DNA of 44,707 nt from UBA10324 sp038326325. GTDB taxonomy: Bacteria; Bacteroidota; Bacteroidia; Chitinophagales; UBA10324. Position 1 is the stretch's first letter. The number at the start of each line of letters is the position of its first letter. The translations under genes were made by a program, and so were the position numbers. Location: NCBI GenBank assembly GCA_038326325.1, contig JBBQJW010000025.1:1-44707 (forward strand), given 5' to 3'. Shown here one piece after another: positions 34,533-43,354 of the stretch. The notes below the pieces were generated by a model, which was not told the origin of the DNA, searched no databases, and saw only the letters and a list, made by a program, of their open reading frames with translations.

Positions 34533-34577
34533 AAATTATTCCTCCTCCTCCTTGCTCAAAAAATTTCCATCAGCATA
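34533..34577 (-). pseudogene. Duplicated 3' fragment of the PepSY-like gene
   Basis: The complement reads as a C-terminus ADGNFLSKEEEE followed by a stop, nearly identical to the last residues of the PepSY-like gene at 35192 (DGNFLSKEEEE). The DNA matches 35189-35233 with only a few differences over the first 34 bases. The two copies lie in the same direction and bracket a toxin-antitoxin pair. It is either a remnant of a tandem paralogue or one side of an insertion scar. Confidence 0.65.
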
Positions 34578-34585
34578 AAAGAAAA

Positions 34586-34888
34586 TTATTTCCTTCTGAT
34601 TTTTTTTCGAGGGTTTCTTGAAGTATGAAAAAAGGCATATACCGAAATTTCTGCCCGATAAATTTTGTAAACAATCACATACGGAAAATTTCCAAGAACT
34701 GCCTGACGATAATTTCTTTGAATGGCAGAAAAACTTTCAGGATGATTTTCAATGTGACGGAGAATTGTTTGCACATCACTAAACAAATCAGTTGCACTCT
34801 CTTGGCTTCGCTCGCCATACCAATTCATCGCTTCAGCAAAGTCAGAAATAAATTCTTCCTTTAAAATGAAACGGCGATTGCGTTTCAT
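34586..34888 (-). CDS. ParE/RelE-type toxin
   Basis: This is a 100-residue basic protein of the ParE/RelE superfamily. It shows an N-terminal helical hairpin (ISDFAEAMNWYGERSQESAT), NHPESFSAIQRNYRQAVLGN, then FPYVIVYKIYRAEISVYAFFHTSRNP. The FPY-x-VxY pattern is typical of this group. It overlaps its antitoxin by 4 bases. The target (ribosome-bound mRNA or gyrase) cannot be read. It is flanked by direct repeats derived from the PepSY-like gene. Confidence 0.88.
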   Translation of the reverse strand: MKRNRRFILKEEFISDFAEAMNWYGERSQESATDLFSDVQTILRHIENHPESFSAIQRNYRQAVLGNFPYVIVYKIYRAEISVYAFFHTSRNPRKKIRRK

Positions 34889-35118
34889 CTTCTTTCTGCA
34901 ACCGCTTTCTTCAGTTCACTCAACTTATAAGATTTGCTTTTGCCGCTTAGGTGATTTTTTTCACGCTCATCAAGAATATCAAGTTGTGCGGGAGTGAGTT
35001 CATAATCCTGTTTTTTTCTTTTATCAGAAACAATAGCAAGTACCGCTTGCAAAAAATCTTTATCATCAATAGAATCAACAACCTGTTGAATATTTTTTTT
35101 TAGTGCGAGTGTAGTCAT
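34885..35118 (-). CDS. Antitoxin partner of the ParE-like toxin
   Basis: This is a 77-residue mostly helical protein, MTTLALKKNIQQVVDSIDDK and onwards, with LTPAQLDILDEREKNHLSGK and a basic C-terminus. The IQQVVDSIDDKDFLQAVLAI segment and the L-D-x-R-x-x-H pattern are usual for Bacteroidota antitoxins encoded before ParE-type toxins. The 4-base overlap with the toxin supports coupled translation. The C-terminal region probably wraps the toxin. Confidence 0.78.
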   Translation of the reverse strand: MTTLALKKNIQQVVDSIDDKDFLQAVLAIVSDKRKKQDYELTPAQLDILDEREKNHLSGKSKSYKLSELKKAVAERR

Positions 35119-35191
35119 GTCGGTAATTTTATTTCAAAACAAAATTAAAAATTCTTCAGCCATTGCTCTCAATAAAAAGGAGTGAAATAAA

Positions 35192-35662
35192 TTATTCCTC
35201 CTCTTCCTTACTCAAAAAATTTCCATCCATATCAAACGAAAGCGAATAAGTTTTACCTGTTGATTTTACATACGAAACATAAGTGGTCGCTTTCTTTGTT
35301 TCAGATTTATAGTACTGAGTGATTTTTCCGGTCGGAAATTCTTTCACCGTGTAATCATAATCTGCTTTCGGAAATTCTTCGGGCTTCAGTTTGGTATCAG
35401 TACTAATCCAGTCGCCCATTGCCATGGCATACATAACTGTTACACTATGTTTATCCAGACTAAAAGTTGTTTCTAAAAACCCTGGAGAAGGTTGTGTCCA
35501 TACTACAGTCCCCGCAGTCGGAAATCTTTCAGCAAAATGTTTCTTTACCGTTTCAGGAATCAACTTGTTGTCAAGAGGTAACTGAGCAACAGAAACTAAA
35601 AATGAAAAACTAAAAATGAAAAACAGAATACAGACCTTCTGCAGCGACAAATGATTTTTCAC
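35192..35662 (-). CDS. PepSY-like exported protein
   Basis: This is a 156-residue secreted or periplasmic protein. The signal peptide (ending SVAQ near residue 26) is followed by two PepSY-like half domains: ETVKKHFAERFPTAGTVVWT ... LETTFSLDKHSVTVMYA, then FPTGKITQYYKSETKKATTY ... LSFDMDGNFLSKEEEE. The family resembles beta-lactamase-inhibitor-like folds of Bacteroidota and is mostly uncharacterised; protease inhibition is only a possibility. Its last bases are repeated at 34533-34577. It follows gyrB by 24 bases on the same strand. Confidence 0.82.
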   Translation of the reverse strand: MKNHLSLQKVCILFFIFSFSFLVSVAQLPLDNKLIPETVKKHFAERFPTAGTVVWTQPSPGFLETTFSLDKHSVTVMYAMAMGDWISTDTKLKPEEFPKADYDYTVKEFPTGKITQYYKSETKKATTYVSYVKSTGKTYSLSFDMDGNFLSKEEEE

Positions 35663-35686
35663 TTTTCAATTTTAGTTTTTAATTAA

Positions 35687-37651
35687 TCAGATGTCCAGCT
35701 TCGCGTACTTCGCGTGCTTCTCAATAAACTCCCGGCGCGGTGGAACATCATCGCCCATCAGCATTGAGAAAATATGATCTGACTCAGCAGCACTTTCAAT
35801 TGAAACTTGCTTCAATGTGCGTGTTTCAGGATTCATAGTTGTTGACCACAATTGTTCGGCGTTCATTTCTCCCAAACCCTTGTAGCGTTGTATTCCTACC
35901 GAATCATCCTTTCCTCCACCAATTCGTGCCACAGCGGCTTTGCGGTCATCGTCGTTCCAACAATATTCCTGTTCCTTGCCTTTCTTCACCAAGTAAAGTG
36001 GAGGCGATGCGATATAAATATGTCCACGCTCAATTAGCAATTTCATGTAACGGAAAAAGAAAGTAAGAATCAATGTAGTGATGTGACTTCCGTCAACATC
36101 AGCATCGGTCATGATTATGATTTTATGATAGCGAAGTTTGTCAATGTTCAATGCCTTGTCATCTTCCTTGGTTCCGATGCTCACGCCAAGCGCGGTGAAA
36201 ATATTTTTGATTTCCTCGTTGTCGTAAATCTTATGCTCCATCGCTTTCTCCACATTCAGAATTTTTCCGCGCAATGGAAGTATCGCCTGAAAAGCACGGT
36301 TGCGACCTTGCTTGGCAGTACCACCCGCCGAATCTCCTTCGACCAAATAAATTTCACATTGAGAGGCGTCGTTGTTTGAACAGTCGGCGAGTTTACCGGG
36401 AAGTCCGCTTCCTGCCATTCCGTTTTTGCGTTGAACTAATTCTCTTGCTTTACGCGCAGCATTTCGTGCGGTAGCCGAAAGAATTACTTTGTTCACCATC
36501 ATTTTTGCTTCGCGCGGATTCTCTTCAAGAAAGTGAGTGAGAAAATCGCTGACAACCGAATCAACAATTCCTGTAACTTCAGAATTACCGAGTTTCGATT
36601 TTGTCTGACCTTCAAATTGAGGCTCAGGAACTTTACAAGAAATTACCGCGGTGAGTCCTTCTCGGAAATCATCGCCTGTTACTTCGAAATTTAATTTCTC
36701 TAATAATTTATTCTTATCAGCATAAGACTTGAACACGCGGGTGATTGAGCGACGAAATCCCGCGATGTGCGTTCCGCCTTCAATGGTGTTGATGTTGTTT
36801 ACATACGAGAAAACATTTTCAGTATATCCGGTATTGTATTGCATCCCCACTTCAACAATCACATTATCCTTTGCACCCTCCATATAAATTGGTTCAGCGT
36901 TCATCGCCTCGCGAGTGCCATCGAGATATTTCACAAATTCTTTCAGTCCTAATTCAGAATAGAATCTCTCGCTGAAAATATTTCCTGCCTCATCTAAATT
37001 TCTTTTATCAGAAAGTGTAATTGCAATTCCACGATTCAGAAACGATAACTCGCGCATACGAGTCGCGATAGTTTCGTACTTGTATTCTAATATTTTGAAA
37101 ATAGAACCATCTGGATGGAAAGTAACTTCGGTCCCGGTTTTATCAGTTTCACCAACGACCTTAACAGGATATTGCGGAATACCGATTTTATATTCTTGCA
37201 TCCATATTTTTCCATCACGGAAAACACGAACCATTAAGTCGCTCGAAAGCGCGTTTACACAACTCACACCTACACCATGCAAACCGCCCGATACTTTGTA
37301 AGTGTCCTTATCAAATTTTCCTCCTGCGTGAAGCACAGTCATTACCACTTCCAGCGCACTCTTGTTTTCTTTTGTATGAAGTCCGGTTGGAATTCCGCGA
37401 CCATCGTCGAGCACGGTAACCGAATTATCTTCGTTGATGGTGACGAAAATATTCTTGCAATATCCTGCCAATGCTTCGTCAATGGAGTTGTCAACTACTT
37501 CGTAAACTAAATGGTGCAAACCGCGAAAACCGATGTCGCCGATGTACATGGCCGGTCTGAGTCTTACTGCCTCAAGTCCTTCGAGAACCTGGATATTATC
37601 CGCTGTATATTCCTGTGCTTTTTTCTTTTCCAAAGTTGCTTCTTCTAACAT
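35687..37651 (-). CDS. gyrB: DNA gyrase subunit B (or type IIA topoisomerase B subunit)
   Basis: This is the ATPase and TOPRIM subunit of the type IIA topoisomerase, 654 residues. The GHKL site shows EVVDNSIDEALAGY, DDGRGIP and GGLHGVGVSCVNALS; the transducer Lys falls in the PQFEGQTKSKLG block. The TOPRIM domain shows EGDSAGGTAKQGR and MTDADVDGSHI. The C-terminus has QRYKGLGEMNAEQLW. Length and the compact C-terminus fit Bacteroidota GyrB; ParE is the alternative but less similar. It contains no exact copy of the dispersed word, only near-misses at 36564 and 36676. Confidence 0.95.
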   Translation of the reverse strand: MLEEATLEKKKAQEYTADNIQVLEGLEAVRLRPAMYIGDIGFRGLHHLVYEVVDNSIDEALAGYCKNIFVTINEDNSVTVLDDGRGIPTGLHTKENKSALEVVMTVLHAGGKFDKDTYKVSGGLHGVGVSCVNALSSDLMVRVFRDGKIWMQEYKIGIPQYPVKVVGETDKTGTEVTFHPDGSIFKILEYKYETIATRMRELSFLNRGIAITLSDKRNLDEAGNIFSERFYSELGLKEFVKYLDGTREAMNAEPIYMEGAKDNVIVEVGMQYNTGYTENVFSYVNNINTIEGGTHIAGFRRSITRVFKSYADKNKLLEKLNFEVTGDDFREGLTAVISCKVPEPQFEGQTKSKLGNSEVTGIVDSVVSDFLTHFLEENPREAKMMVNKVILSATARNAARKARELVQRKNGMAGSGLPGKLADCSNNDASQCEIYLVEGDSAGGTAKQGRNRAFQAILPLRGKILNVEKAMEHKIYDNEEIKNIFTALGVSIGTKEDDKALNIDKLRYHKIIIMTDADVDGSHITTLILTFFFRYMKLLIERGHIYIASPPLYLVKKGKEQEYCWNDDDRKAAVARIGGGKDDSVGIQRYKGLGEMNAEQLWSTTMNPETRTLKQVSIESAAESDHIFSMLMGDDVPPRREFIEKHAKYAKLDI

Positions 37652-37856
37652 GTTTTTATTGATAAAAAATGGATTAATCTGAATGTGTTCAAAGGTAGTT
37701 TTTCAATGCTGATTAAACGAATGAAATGCAGTAGTGATCAAGGTTTATTTATTCACGATGACTGTGGAAAAGTTTGGTGAAAAAACATGACTTCGACGAC
37801 ACATTTTTGATGGCACGATTATTAAGATTAAGTCGGACGAAATCACAAATCAACTA

Positions 37857-38429
37857 ATGAAATCAATCAATAAAATGAACAAAAAACTTTTTTCTCTTGC
37901 ACTAATTTTTCTTTTTCCTGCAATGGTGTTTGCGCAGAAAAATAAACCTGTTGCTCCTGTTTTGCCAATGGATAATGAAACCAATTTGATAAGTTATACA
38001 GGAGTAGTGGATGCAACTGGTGTAACAGCTAAGGAATTATATAAAAGAGCGATTGTTTGGGTGAAGGAATTTTATCCGATTCCAAGTTCTGTACTTCAGG
38101 TACAGGATTCCATTAACATGAAAATTGTTTGTAAAGGGAAATTTGACTCTAAGAAAACAAAGGGCGGACAACAAGTTGCAGGCGATAGAATCATGTACAA
38201 TTTAACTATTCAATTTAAAGAAGGAAAATACAAGTATGAAATAACCAAAGTGCTGGTTCAAAGTTCAACAAGTATTCCGTGCGAAAAATACTTTGATGAA
38301 AACGACCCGTTGGCAGAAGAGCATTTTAATACTTTGACGCAGGTAGATGAAAACCTGACCAATGTTGCCAACTCATTAAAAACAAGATTGGAACAACCAA
38401 GTGTGAAGGTGAAAAAAGATGAGTGGTAG
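37857..38429 (+). CDS. DUF4468 exported protein
   Basis: This is a 190-residue protein with a signal peptide (cleavage after VFAQ); the start may be 37857 or the second ATG at 37875 (MNKKLFS). The mature part begins with a Pro-rich linker, then SYTGVVDATGVTAKELYKRA and VWVKEFYPIPSSVLQVQDS, then GDRIMYNLTIQFKEGKYKYE. That is the DUF4468 pattern, a TBP-like fold found in Bacteroidota envelope proteins of unknown function. It is divergent from gyrB across 205 bases in which I see no clear structure. Confidence 0.85.
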   Translation: MKSINKMNKKLFSLALIFLFPAMVFAQKNKPVAPVLPMDNETNLISYTGVVDATGVTAKELYKRAIVWVKEFYPIPSSVLQVQDSINMKIVCKGKFDSKKTKGGQQVAGDRIMYNLTIQFKEGKYKYEITKVLVQSSTSIPCEKYFDENDPLAEEHFNTLTQVDENLTNVANSLKTRLEQPSVKVKKDEW

Positions 38430-38466
38430 AGTGAGTTGTTGATTAGGCGACTATCTACTTTGCAAA

Positions 38467-39117
38467 ATGAAATTCCTTTTTCAAAAATATTTCTTGAAAA
38501 TTATTATTTGGATTGGAATGACTTCAGTTTGCAACGCTCAATTGCCTGACAAAAAAGAAGCGAATAATTTTTATCACAAAAACTCAATCGGTACAGGTAT
38601 ATTGATACCATATGATTTCGTTTATGATAGTAAGAAGATAGATAGAAGTCTGATTTTTTTGGAATATAACTATTATTTAAAGAATAGAAAAAATATTTTT
38701 TCAATTGGAATCACTAATCATTCAAGGTTGAGTAGTTTTTCTTTTACCACTTTACCAAAAGATGTAACAGGAAAACAAGGGTCAATTTATAGTGGTTTTA
38801 ATTTTAATTTGAAAATTTTTAAAAACCTTTTCTTTATTTCAGGAATTGAAGCTGAGTATAATTTCTTTACATTTTCAAGTGCAGGAAAAACAAATAGGTA
38901 TTTCAATTTTGGAGCAGGTCCAAATTTGGGTCTTAATTTAAATCTGAGTCCAAGTTTTAATTTAGGTTCCTATTCAAGTTTGTGTTTTGGACCTTCTTAT
39001 AAACATGAAACTTTCAAGATTAATACGGGACAGATATCAACTCCAAGCAACGGATATCAAATTATTCAATTTTATAAACTAAAATTTCTAAGTATTGAAC
39101 TGCATTATAAATTTTAA
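38467..39117 (+). CDS. Predicted small outer-membrane beta-barrel protein
   Basis: This is a 216-residue exported protein. Signal peptide to about residue 25 (SVCNAQ), then alternating hydrophobic and polar strands with Tyr/Phe belts: RSLIFLEYNYYLKNRKNIFS, FSIGITNHSRLSSFSF, YFNFGAGPNLGLNLNLS. It ends FLSIELHYKF with a terminal aromatic, as barrels do. No conserved family was recognised. It follows the DUF4468 gene by 37 bases. The 217-base gap after it is A/T-rich and shows only a 13-base direct repeat (39256 and 39318). Confidence 0.65.
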   Translation: MKFLFQKYFLKIIIWIGMTSVCNAQLPDKKEANNFYHKNSIGTGILIPYDFVYDSKKIDRSLIFLEYNYYLKNRKNIFSIGITNHSRLSSFSFTTLPKDVTGKQGSIYSGFNFNLKIFKNLFFISGIEAEYNFFTFSSAGKTNRYFNFGAGPNLGLNLNLSPSFNLGSYSSLCFGPSYKHETFKINTGQISTPSNGYQIIQFYKLKFLSIELHYKF

Positions 39118-39334
39118 AATGCTCATGAATACGAGAGTGAAAATTTCTACAAGTTTATTAAAATGATATAAAGAACGCTGTCGCGTGTTATTTTAATGCG
39201 GTCATAAAATTTATAGCAATCGTCAAAAAAAAATAAATATCGCCGAAAAAAATAGCAACAGCAATAAATTGATAATCGCTGCCCTTTAATATATTCTTGT
39301 CCACAAAAAAATTATTTCAACAGCAATAAAATCC

Positions 39335-42300
39335 CTATTGAGTTATCAGTACTTTTTTCACTTCCACTTTTCCATTCACAGTCAAAACAACTAAATACAT
39401 TCCATCAGCAAGATTTAATTGGAAGTTGTTGAATAGAAAATCATAACCTCCGGCGTATTGAAAAAAGTTGTGTTCGCTTCCTTCAATCACTCTGCCTGTA
39501 ACATCCATCAGTTTCAGACTGATGTTTGCTTCTTCAGCTAATTGATAGCTGATTGTAAAAACATCGGAAGTAGGATTTGGAACAATACTGAATTTGAAAT
39601 TGTCCTCTGCATTTCCACCTGCTAATTTTGTAGCACCTGTTTTTGTAATCGTGAACTGATCAGGAATGCTTCCATCGGTCGCAATATATTTTAGGGAGAG
39701 ATTATCGCCATTCACATCAATTACTATTGAACAATTATTTGTTGCATTTGAAAAATACATGCAGGGCATAGGCCATCCGGGTTTTGTAGTTCCCGTTGCC
39801 TTACCACCGGTTCCACAAACTGCATATATAGTTCCGTCATAGGGGGGAGATTTTGCGAAAGTGTTTGTTGCGGTACTCACTTTCATAGCCGTTGTAAATG
39901 TGTTGGCTAATCCATAATGTCCCTTGATTAGGTAACTCCTTTCATTCACATGCGAGTGACCATTAAGAACGAGGTCAACATGATATTGTTCAAGCAACGG
40001 ATTTATATTCTGCCTCATGTTTATTAATTCCTGTTCCGTATCGCTATCGTGCGACCCCTTTGTGTAAGGAGCGTGATGATAGTATACTATAGTCCATCGC
40101 TGAGTGTTTGCAGATAAATCATTTTGCAACCAGGTGTACATTGGGCTTCCAGAATTATTCATCGCACCATAACTATCAAGTGTGATGAAGTGAATGTTTG
40201 CATAGTTGTATGAATAATATTTTTCAGTGCCTGAAGCAACACCACCTGCCTCAGCAGCAGTCGGCATATTAAAATTGTCGAAGTAAGGCCAGTTGGTGGT
40301 AAGGGCTGTTACACTTTGATATCCGACATTGTTATACTCATGATTACCGGGAGCAGGCATCACCGGAAAATGTTTGAACTGGGTTCCGAAATAACCAAAA
40401 ACATTCGCCTGAAAATTTGCGTCGGTTCCGTATTCATACGCATTATCGCCAAGCCAGATAAATAAATTGGTGTAAGTGCTTCCGGTATAATTCAGGTAAG
40501 CATCACGCACTGCCGATTCAATAGTTGTTCCTGCCCCGAAATCACCCAATGCCCAGATGCGAAGAGGTGTAACAGTTCCTGCAACCGGTGCCGTCGAAAA
40601 ATAATTCTCTACATCGCCCTGTAACACTGTGTTACTGTTGCCAATGCGGTAATAATATTTTGTGGCTGGAAAAAGACTGCTCAGTTGCACAATGTGTTCT
40701 GTTGTAACAGTTGGATTTGTAATGGTAGAAGTATAATTTCCAAAAGTGGTTCCGAATGAAACTTTACTGTCTGTTGCAATATCTGTTCTCCATCTTATTA
40801 CTATTCCGGTTGGAGAAACTGAATTGAGATAGGCGCTGCGAACCAAAACAGCAGATGAAGCAAGCGTAGAAAATGTTACAGGCGATGAATAAGCAAGTGC
40901 GCCCGACGAACAAACAGTCTGCACCTGAAACTCATACTGTGTGGAAGATTTTAAACTGCTGACAGAAACAGCATTTGTATTGGAAGAAATATTTATCCAT
41001 GTAACTGCTCCAACTTCACGGTATTGAATGTTGAAAGAAACTGCACCTGTAACAGCGCCCCAGTTCAAAATTGCTGAAGATGAAGTGACAGATGAAGTTG
41101 ATAAGCCCGAAGCAACAGTACAGGTTGCTGAAATATTTAATGGCGCACCACTGTTCCAATTCCAGTTGCTGCCTGTAACAGTTCCATTGATTGTTGTTGC
41201 ACCAATGCCTGTAACAGTAGTGCCGCAATTGTCATTCATCCCCCAGCGAGCCACTAATCCGGGTTGTGATGAAGTGATTTGATTGTTGATGTTAGATTGA
41301 ATTTCAGTTTGTGTTTTTGCTGAGTTCCAGATTCGCGCTTCATCAATCCGCCCAAAGAAATACCCTGAGGCAGTTCCCAATGAGTTCAAGGCAGAGCCAA
41401 TGGCAGCATGCTGTATGCTGGCCGATTGTGGCGAACGATTCACAACAACGGTTGCTTCTAAATTTCCATTGAGATATAATTTCCAGGTTGCACCGTCATA
41501 AGTTGCAGCCGCATGATACCATACATTGTTCTGAATAACTGTTACACCTGATATTGGATGATTTGTTCCGGGTGAAGGTTGACCCGTTCCTTCTTCAAAA
41601 TCAGCACACAATACATTTGACGAAGATTTTATGCCGAGAAAATAATTTAAATCTACAGTGCTGCCATCCGCTTCTTTTCTTCCTTTTGTGATAAGCGGCT
41701 TGGCTGATACACCTCCAGTCCCTGTTGTTGCATTTACGCCCGTTCCTTCTTTTCTAAACCAGCATTCAATAGTGAATTGAGGTAAGCCAAGTGCAGTATT
41801 ATTTCCGAAAGTGACATATGAATTTGTTCCGCCGAATTGCAAACTTGAATTATTGCTGAGGGCAGTGAAAGTTGTTCCAGCAATCCATGTCGGTGTATTT
41901 ATTAAATTTCCATTAACTGCTGTTCCTGCTGATCCGGTGTTAACTGTAACAGTTCCTGTATTTTCATTTAATCCGTATCTTCCAATCAACCCTGAAGTTG
42001 AAGTAATTTGTAAAGAAATATTGTTTTGAATATCGGTTTGCGTTCTTGCATAATTCCAGATGCGAACTTCATCCATTTTACCATTAAAATAACCTGAAGC
42101 AACACCTGTTGAATTTAAAGTAGTTGCAATTGACGCATGCTGAATGCTTGCTGATTGTGGTAAACGATTCACCACAAGTGTTGCTTCTAAATTTCCGTTG
42201 AGATAAAGATTCCATGAAACACCATCAAAAGTAACTGCTGCATGATACCAAACATTATTACAAAGAGGTGTAACACCATACACCGGATGATTCAGGCCAG

Positions 42301-42664
42301 GTGAAGGTTGCCCGGTTCCTTCTTCAAAATCAGCACACAAAACATTGTTTGTTAAATTGATACCGAGAAAATAATTCATATCCAGATTGCTTCCATCAGC
42401 TTCAGCTCTTCCTTTTGCAATTAACGGAATACCGCTGGCGATGCCTCCGCTTCCGGTGCTTGTTCCTATTCCTGTTCCTGATTTATAAAACCAGCATTCA
42501 AGTGTGAACGATGAAGACCCTAATCCAGCTGCGGATCCAAATGATACATACTGATTGGTTCCGTTGAACGAAAGACCATACTGAGCTTTTGCATTATTTA
42601 TATTGAGTAAAAGTGAAAAGCAAAAGAAGAAAATCAGATTGCCAATCGTGGTAAATCTTTTCAT
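39335..42664 (-). CDS. Large secreted LamG / fibronectin III / metallophosphoesterase protein with T9SS domain
   Basis: This is a 1109-residue exported protein with a signal peptide to about residue 27 (AKAQ). It has two tandem LamG/concanavalin-like domains (about 28-245 and 270-490), a fibronectin III domain (about 515-600), and a purple-acid-phosphatase-type N-terminal domain (about 605-695). The metallophosphoesterase domain (about 700-960) shows ALGDFG, WLGDNAYEYG, PGNHEY, YYHHAPY and NGHSHVNERS, which supply the dinuclear metal ligands. A T9SS type A domain closes it (FSIVPNPTSDVF ... DVTGRVI). The LamG domains are DNA-level duplicates about 726 bp apart. It probably binds glycans and hydrolyses phosphate esters at the surface. 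The window's densest cluster of dispersed words lies here. Confidence 0.9.
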   Translation of the reverse strand: MKRFTTIGNLIFFFCFSLLLNINNAKAQYGLSFNGTNQYVSFGSAAGLGSSSFTLECWFYKSGTGIGTSTGSGGIASGIPLIAKGRAEADGSNLDMNYFLGINLTNNVLCADFEEGTGQPSPGLNHPVYGVTPLCNNVWYHAAVTFDGVSWNLYLNGNLEATLVVNRLPQSASIQHASIATTLNSTGVASGYFNGKMDEVRIWNYARTQTDIQNNISLQITSTSGLIGRYGLNENTGTVTVNTGSAGTAVNGNLINTPTWIAGTTFTALSNNSSLQFGGTNSYVTFGNNTALGLPQFTIECWFRKEGTGVNATTGTGGVSAKPLITKGRKEADGSTVDLNYFLGIKSSSNVLCADFEEGTGQPSPGTNHPISGVTVIQNNVWYHAAATYDGATWKLYLNGNLEATVVVNRSPQSASIQHAAIGSALNSLGTASGYFFGRIDEARIWNSAKTQTEIQSNINNQITSSQPGLVARWGMNDNCGTTVTGIGATTINGTVTGSNWNWNSGAPLNISATCTVASGLSTSSVTSSSAILNWGAVTGAVSFNIQYREVGAVTWINISSNTNAVSVSSLKSSTQYEFQVQTVCSSGALAYSSPVTFSTLASSAVLVRSAYLNSVSPTGIVIRWRTDIATDSKVSFGTTFGNYTSTITNPTVTTEHIVQLSSLFPATKYYYRIGNSNTVLQGDVENYFSTAPVAGTVTPLRIWALGDFGAGTTIESAVRDAYLNYTGSTYTNLFIWLGDNAYEYGTDANFQANVFGYFGTQFKHFPVMPAPGNHEYNNVGYQSVTALTTNWPYFDNFNMPTAAEAGGVASGTEKYYSYNYANIHFITLDSYGAMNNSGSPMYTWLQNDLSANTQRWTIVYYHHAPYTKGSHDSDTEQELINMRQNINPLLEQYHVDLVLNGHSHVNERSYLIKGHYGLANTFTTAMKVSTATNTFAKSPPYDGTIYAVCGTGGKATGTTKPGWPMPCMYFSNATNNCSIVIDVNGDNLSLKYIATDGSIPDQFTITKTGATKLAGGNAEDNFKFSIVPNPTSDVFTISYQLAEEANISLKLMDVTGRVIEGSEHNFFQYAGGYDFLFNNFQLNLADGMYLVVLTVNGKVEVKKVLITQ

Positions 42665-42683
42665 AGAATGATTTAGTTTTAAA

Positions 42684-42699
42684 AAACTTCAGTCGGTTT
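42684..42699. repeat. Copy of a terminator arm in the leader of the LamG gene
   Basis: AAACTTCAGTCGGTTT matches the complement of the left arm of the terminator at 42811-42838. On the minus-strand transcript this places a second arm downstream of the terminator and just upstream of the LamG gene start. Chance duplication or an attenuator-like leader are both possible. Confidence 0.45.
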
Positions 42700-42802
42700 G
42701 AATAATTAAATGTAAAGTTCACTAAAGTTGCAAATCGCTTTTTACTGCTGAATGAGAAGATATAATAGCTGAAAGTGATTTTATTTTTCACCTTCGGGAA
42801 AG

Positions 42803-42838
42803 CGCAAAAAAAAACCGACTGAAGTTTCAGTCGGTTTT
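42803..42838 (-). terminator. Intrinsic terminator of the lipoprotein gene
   Basis: AAAACCGACTGAA (42811-42823) pairs with TTCAGTCGGTTTT (42826-42838). On the minus-strand transcript the hairpin is followed by a run of U from the A-tract at 42806-42814. It lies 20 bases past the stop of the gene at 42859. Confidence 0.88.
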
Positions 42839-42858
42839 CAAATAATAATTTTTAAAAA

Positions 42859-43281
42859 TTATTTTACTTTTGAAAGAGTAGCTGTAACAGTTGTTGTATA
42901 AGTGTTCGATAAAATGATTTGTGTTGAAGTATTTGTCCAGGTTTCAGCATCTTTCTCCATGGCTGTTACATCATATATAACAGGATCAGCTCCTGCTGGT
43001 ACAATAGTTATTTGACTTTTATCTTTGGAATAAGACCATGTAAAGGTTGATGTGTTACTTGAATCATCAATATACGAACCCGTTCCGTCTTTTATAAAAG
43101 TAATGGTTGAACTCGAAGCATCTGTAGCATCGTATGAAGGACCGGTAATGTGGTAAGAATAAATGGCTGTCCACTTACCGTCTTTTTTTACAAGAACTTT
43201 ATCTGGTGCCTTACTGCATGAAGTAAGGAAAAAAGAAATGGAAATAATAACTGCGAAAAATTTTAACAAATTTGATTTCAT
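42859..43281 (-). CDS. Lipocalin-like small lipoprotein
   Basis: The preferred start MKSNLLKFFAVIISISFFLTSC (140 residues) puts the lipobox Cys at residue 22. The longer frame from 43347 adds an N-terminus that would disrupt the signal peptide. The mature protein reads as an eight-strand-like barrel: GKWTAIYSYHITGP, STITFIKDGTGSYID, FTWSYSKDKSQITIV, and a Thr-rich end. This fits the lipocalin-like lipoproteins common in Bacteroidota. It has its own terminator. The ligand is unknown. Confidence 0.7.
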   Translation of the reverse strand: MKSNLLKFFAVIISISFFLTSCSKAPDKVLVKKDGKWTAIYSYHITGPSYDATDASSSTITFIKDGTGSYIDDSSNTSTFTWSYSKDKSQITIVPAGADPVIYDVTAMEKDAETWTNTSTQIILSNTYTTTVTATLSKVK

Positions 43282-43354
43282 GATTTTAGTTTTTTTTTGA
43301 GCTGTGAATATAATCGGACAATTAGAAAAGCTTAAACGGAAAATCATTTGAAAA

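Noticed and set aside
39256..39330. A 13-base direct repeat (CAACAGCAATAAA) as insertion-sequence ends or an attachment site
   Set aside because: No coding content or inverted ends between the copies, and the sequence is low-complexity A/T.
37652..39334. DnaA-box-like TGTGGAAAA and TTGTCCACA near gyrB, suggesting an origin
   Set aside because: Only single imperfect boxes, no cluster, no dnaA or dnaN, and no A/T-rich unwinding element.
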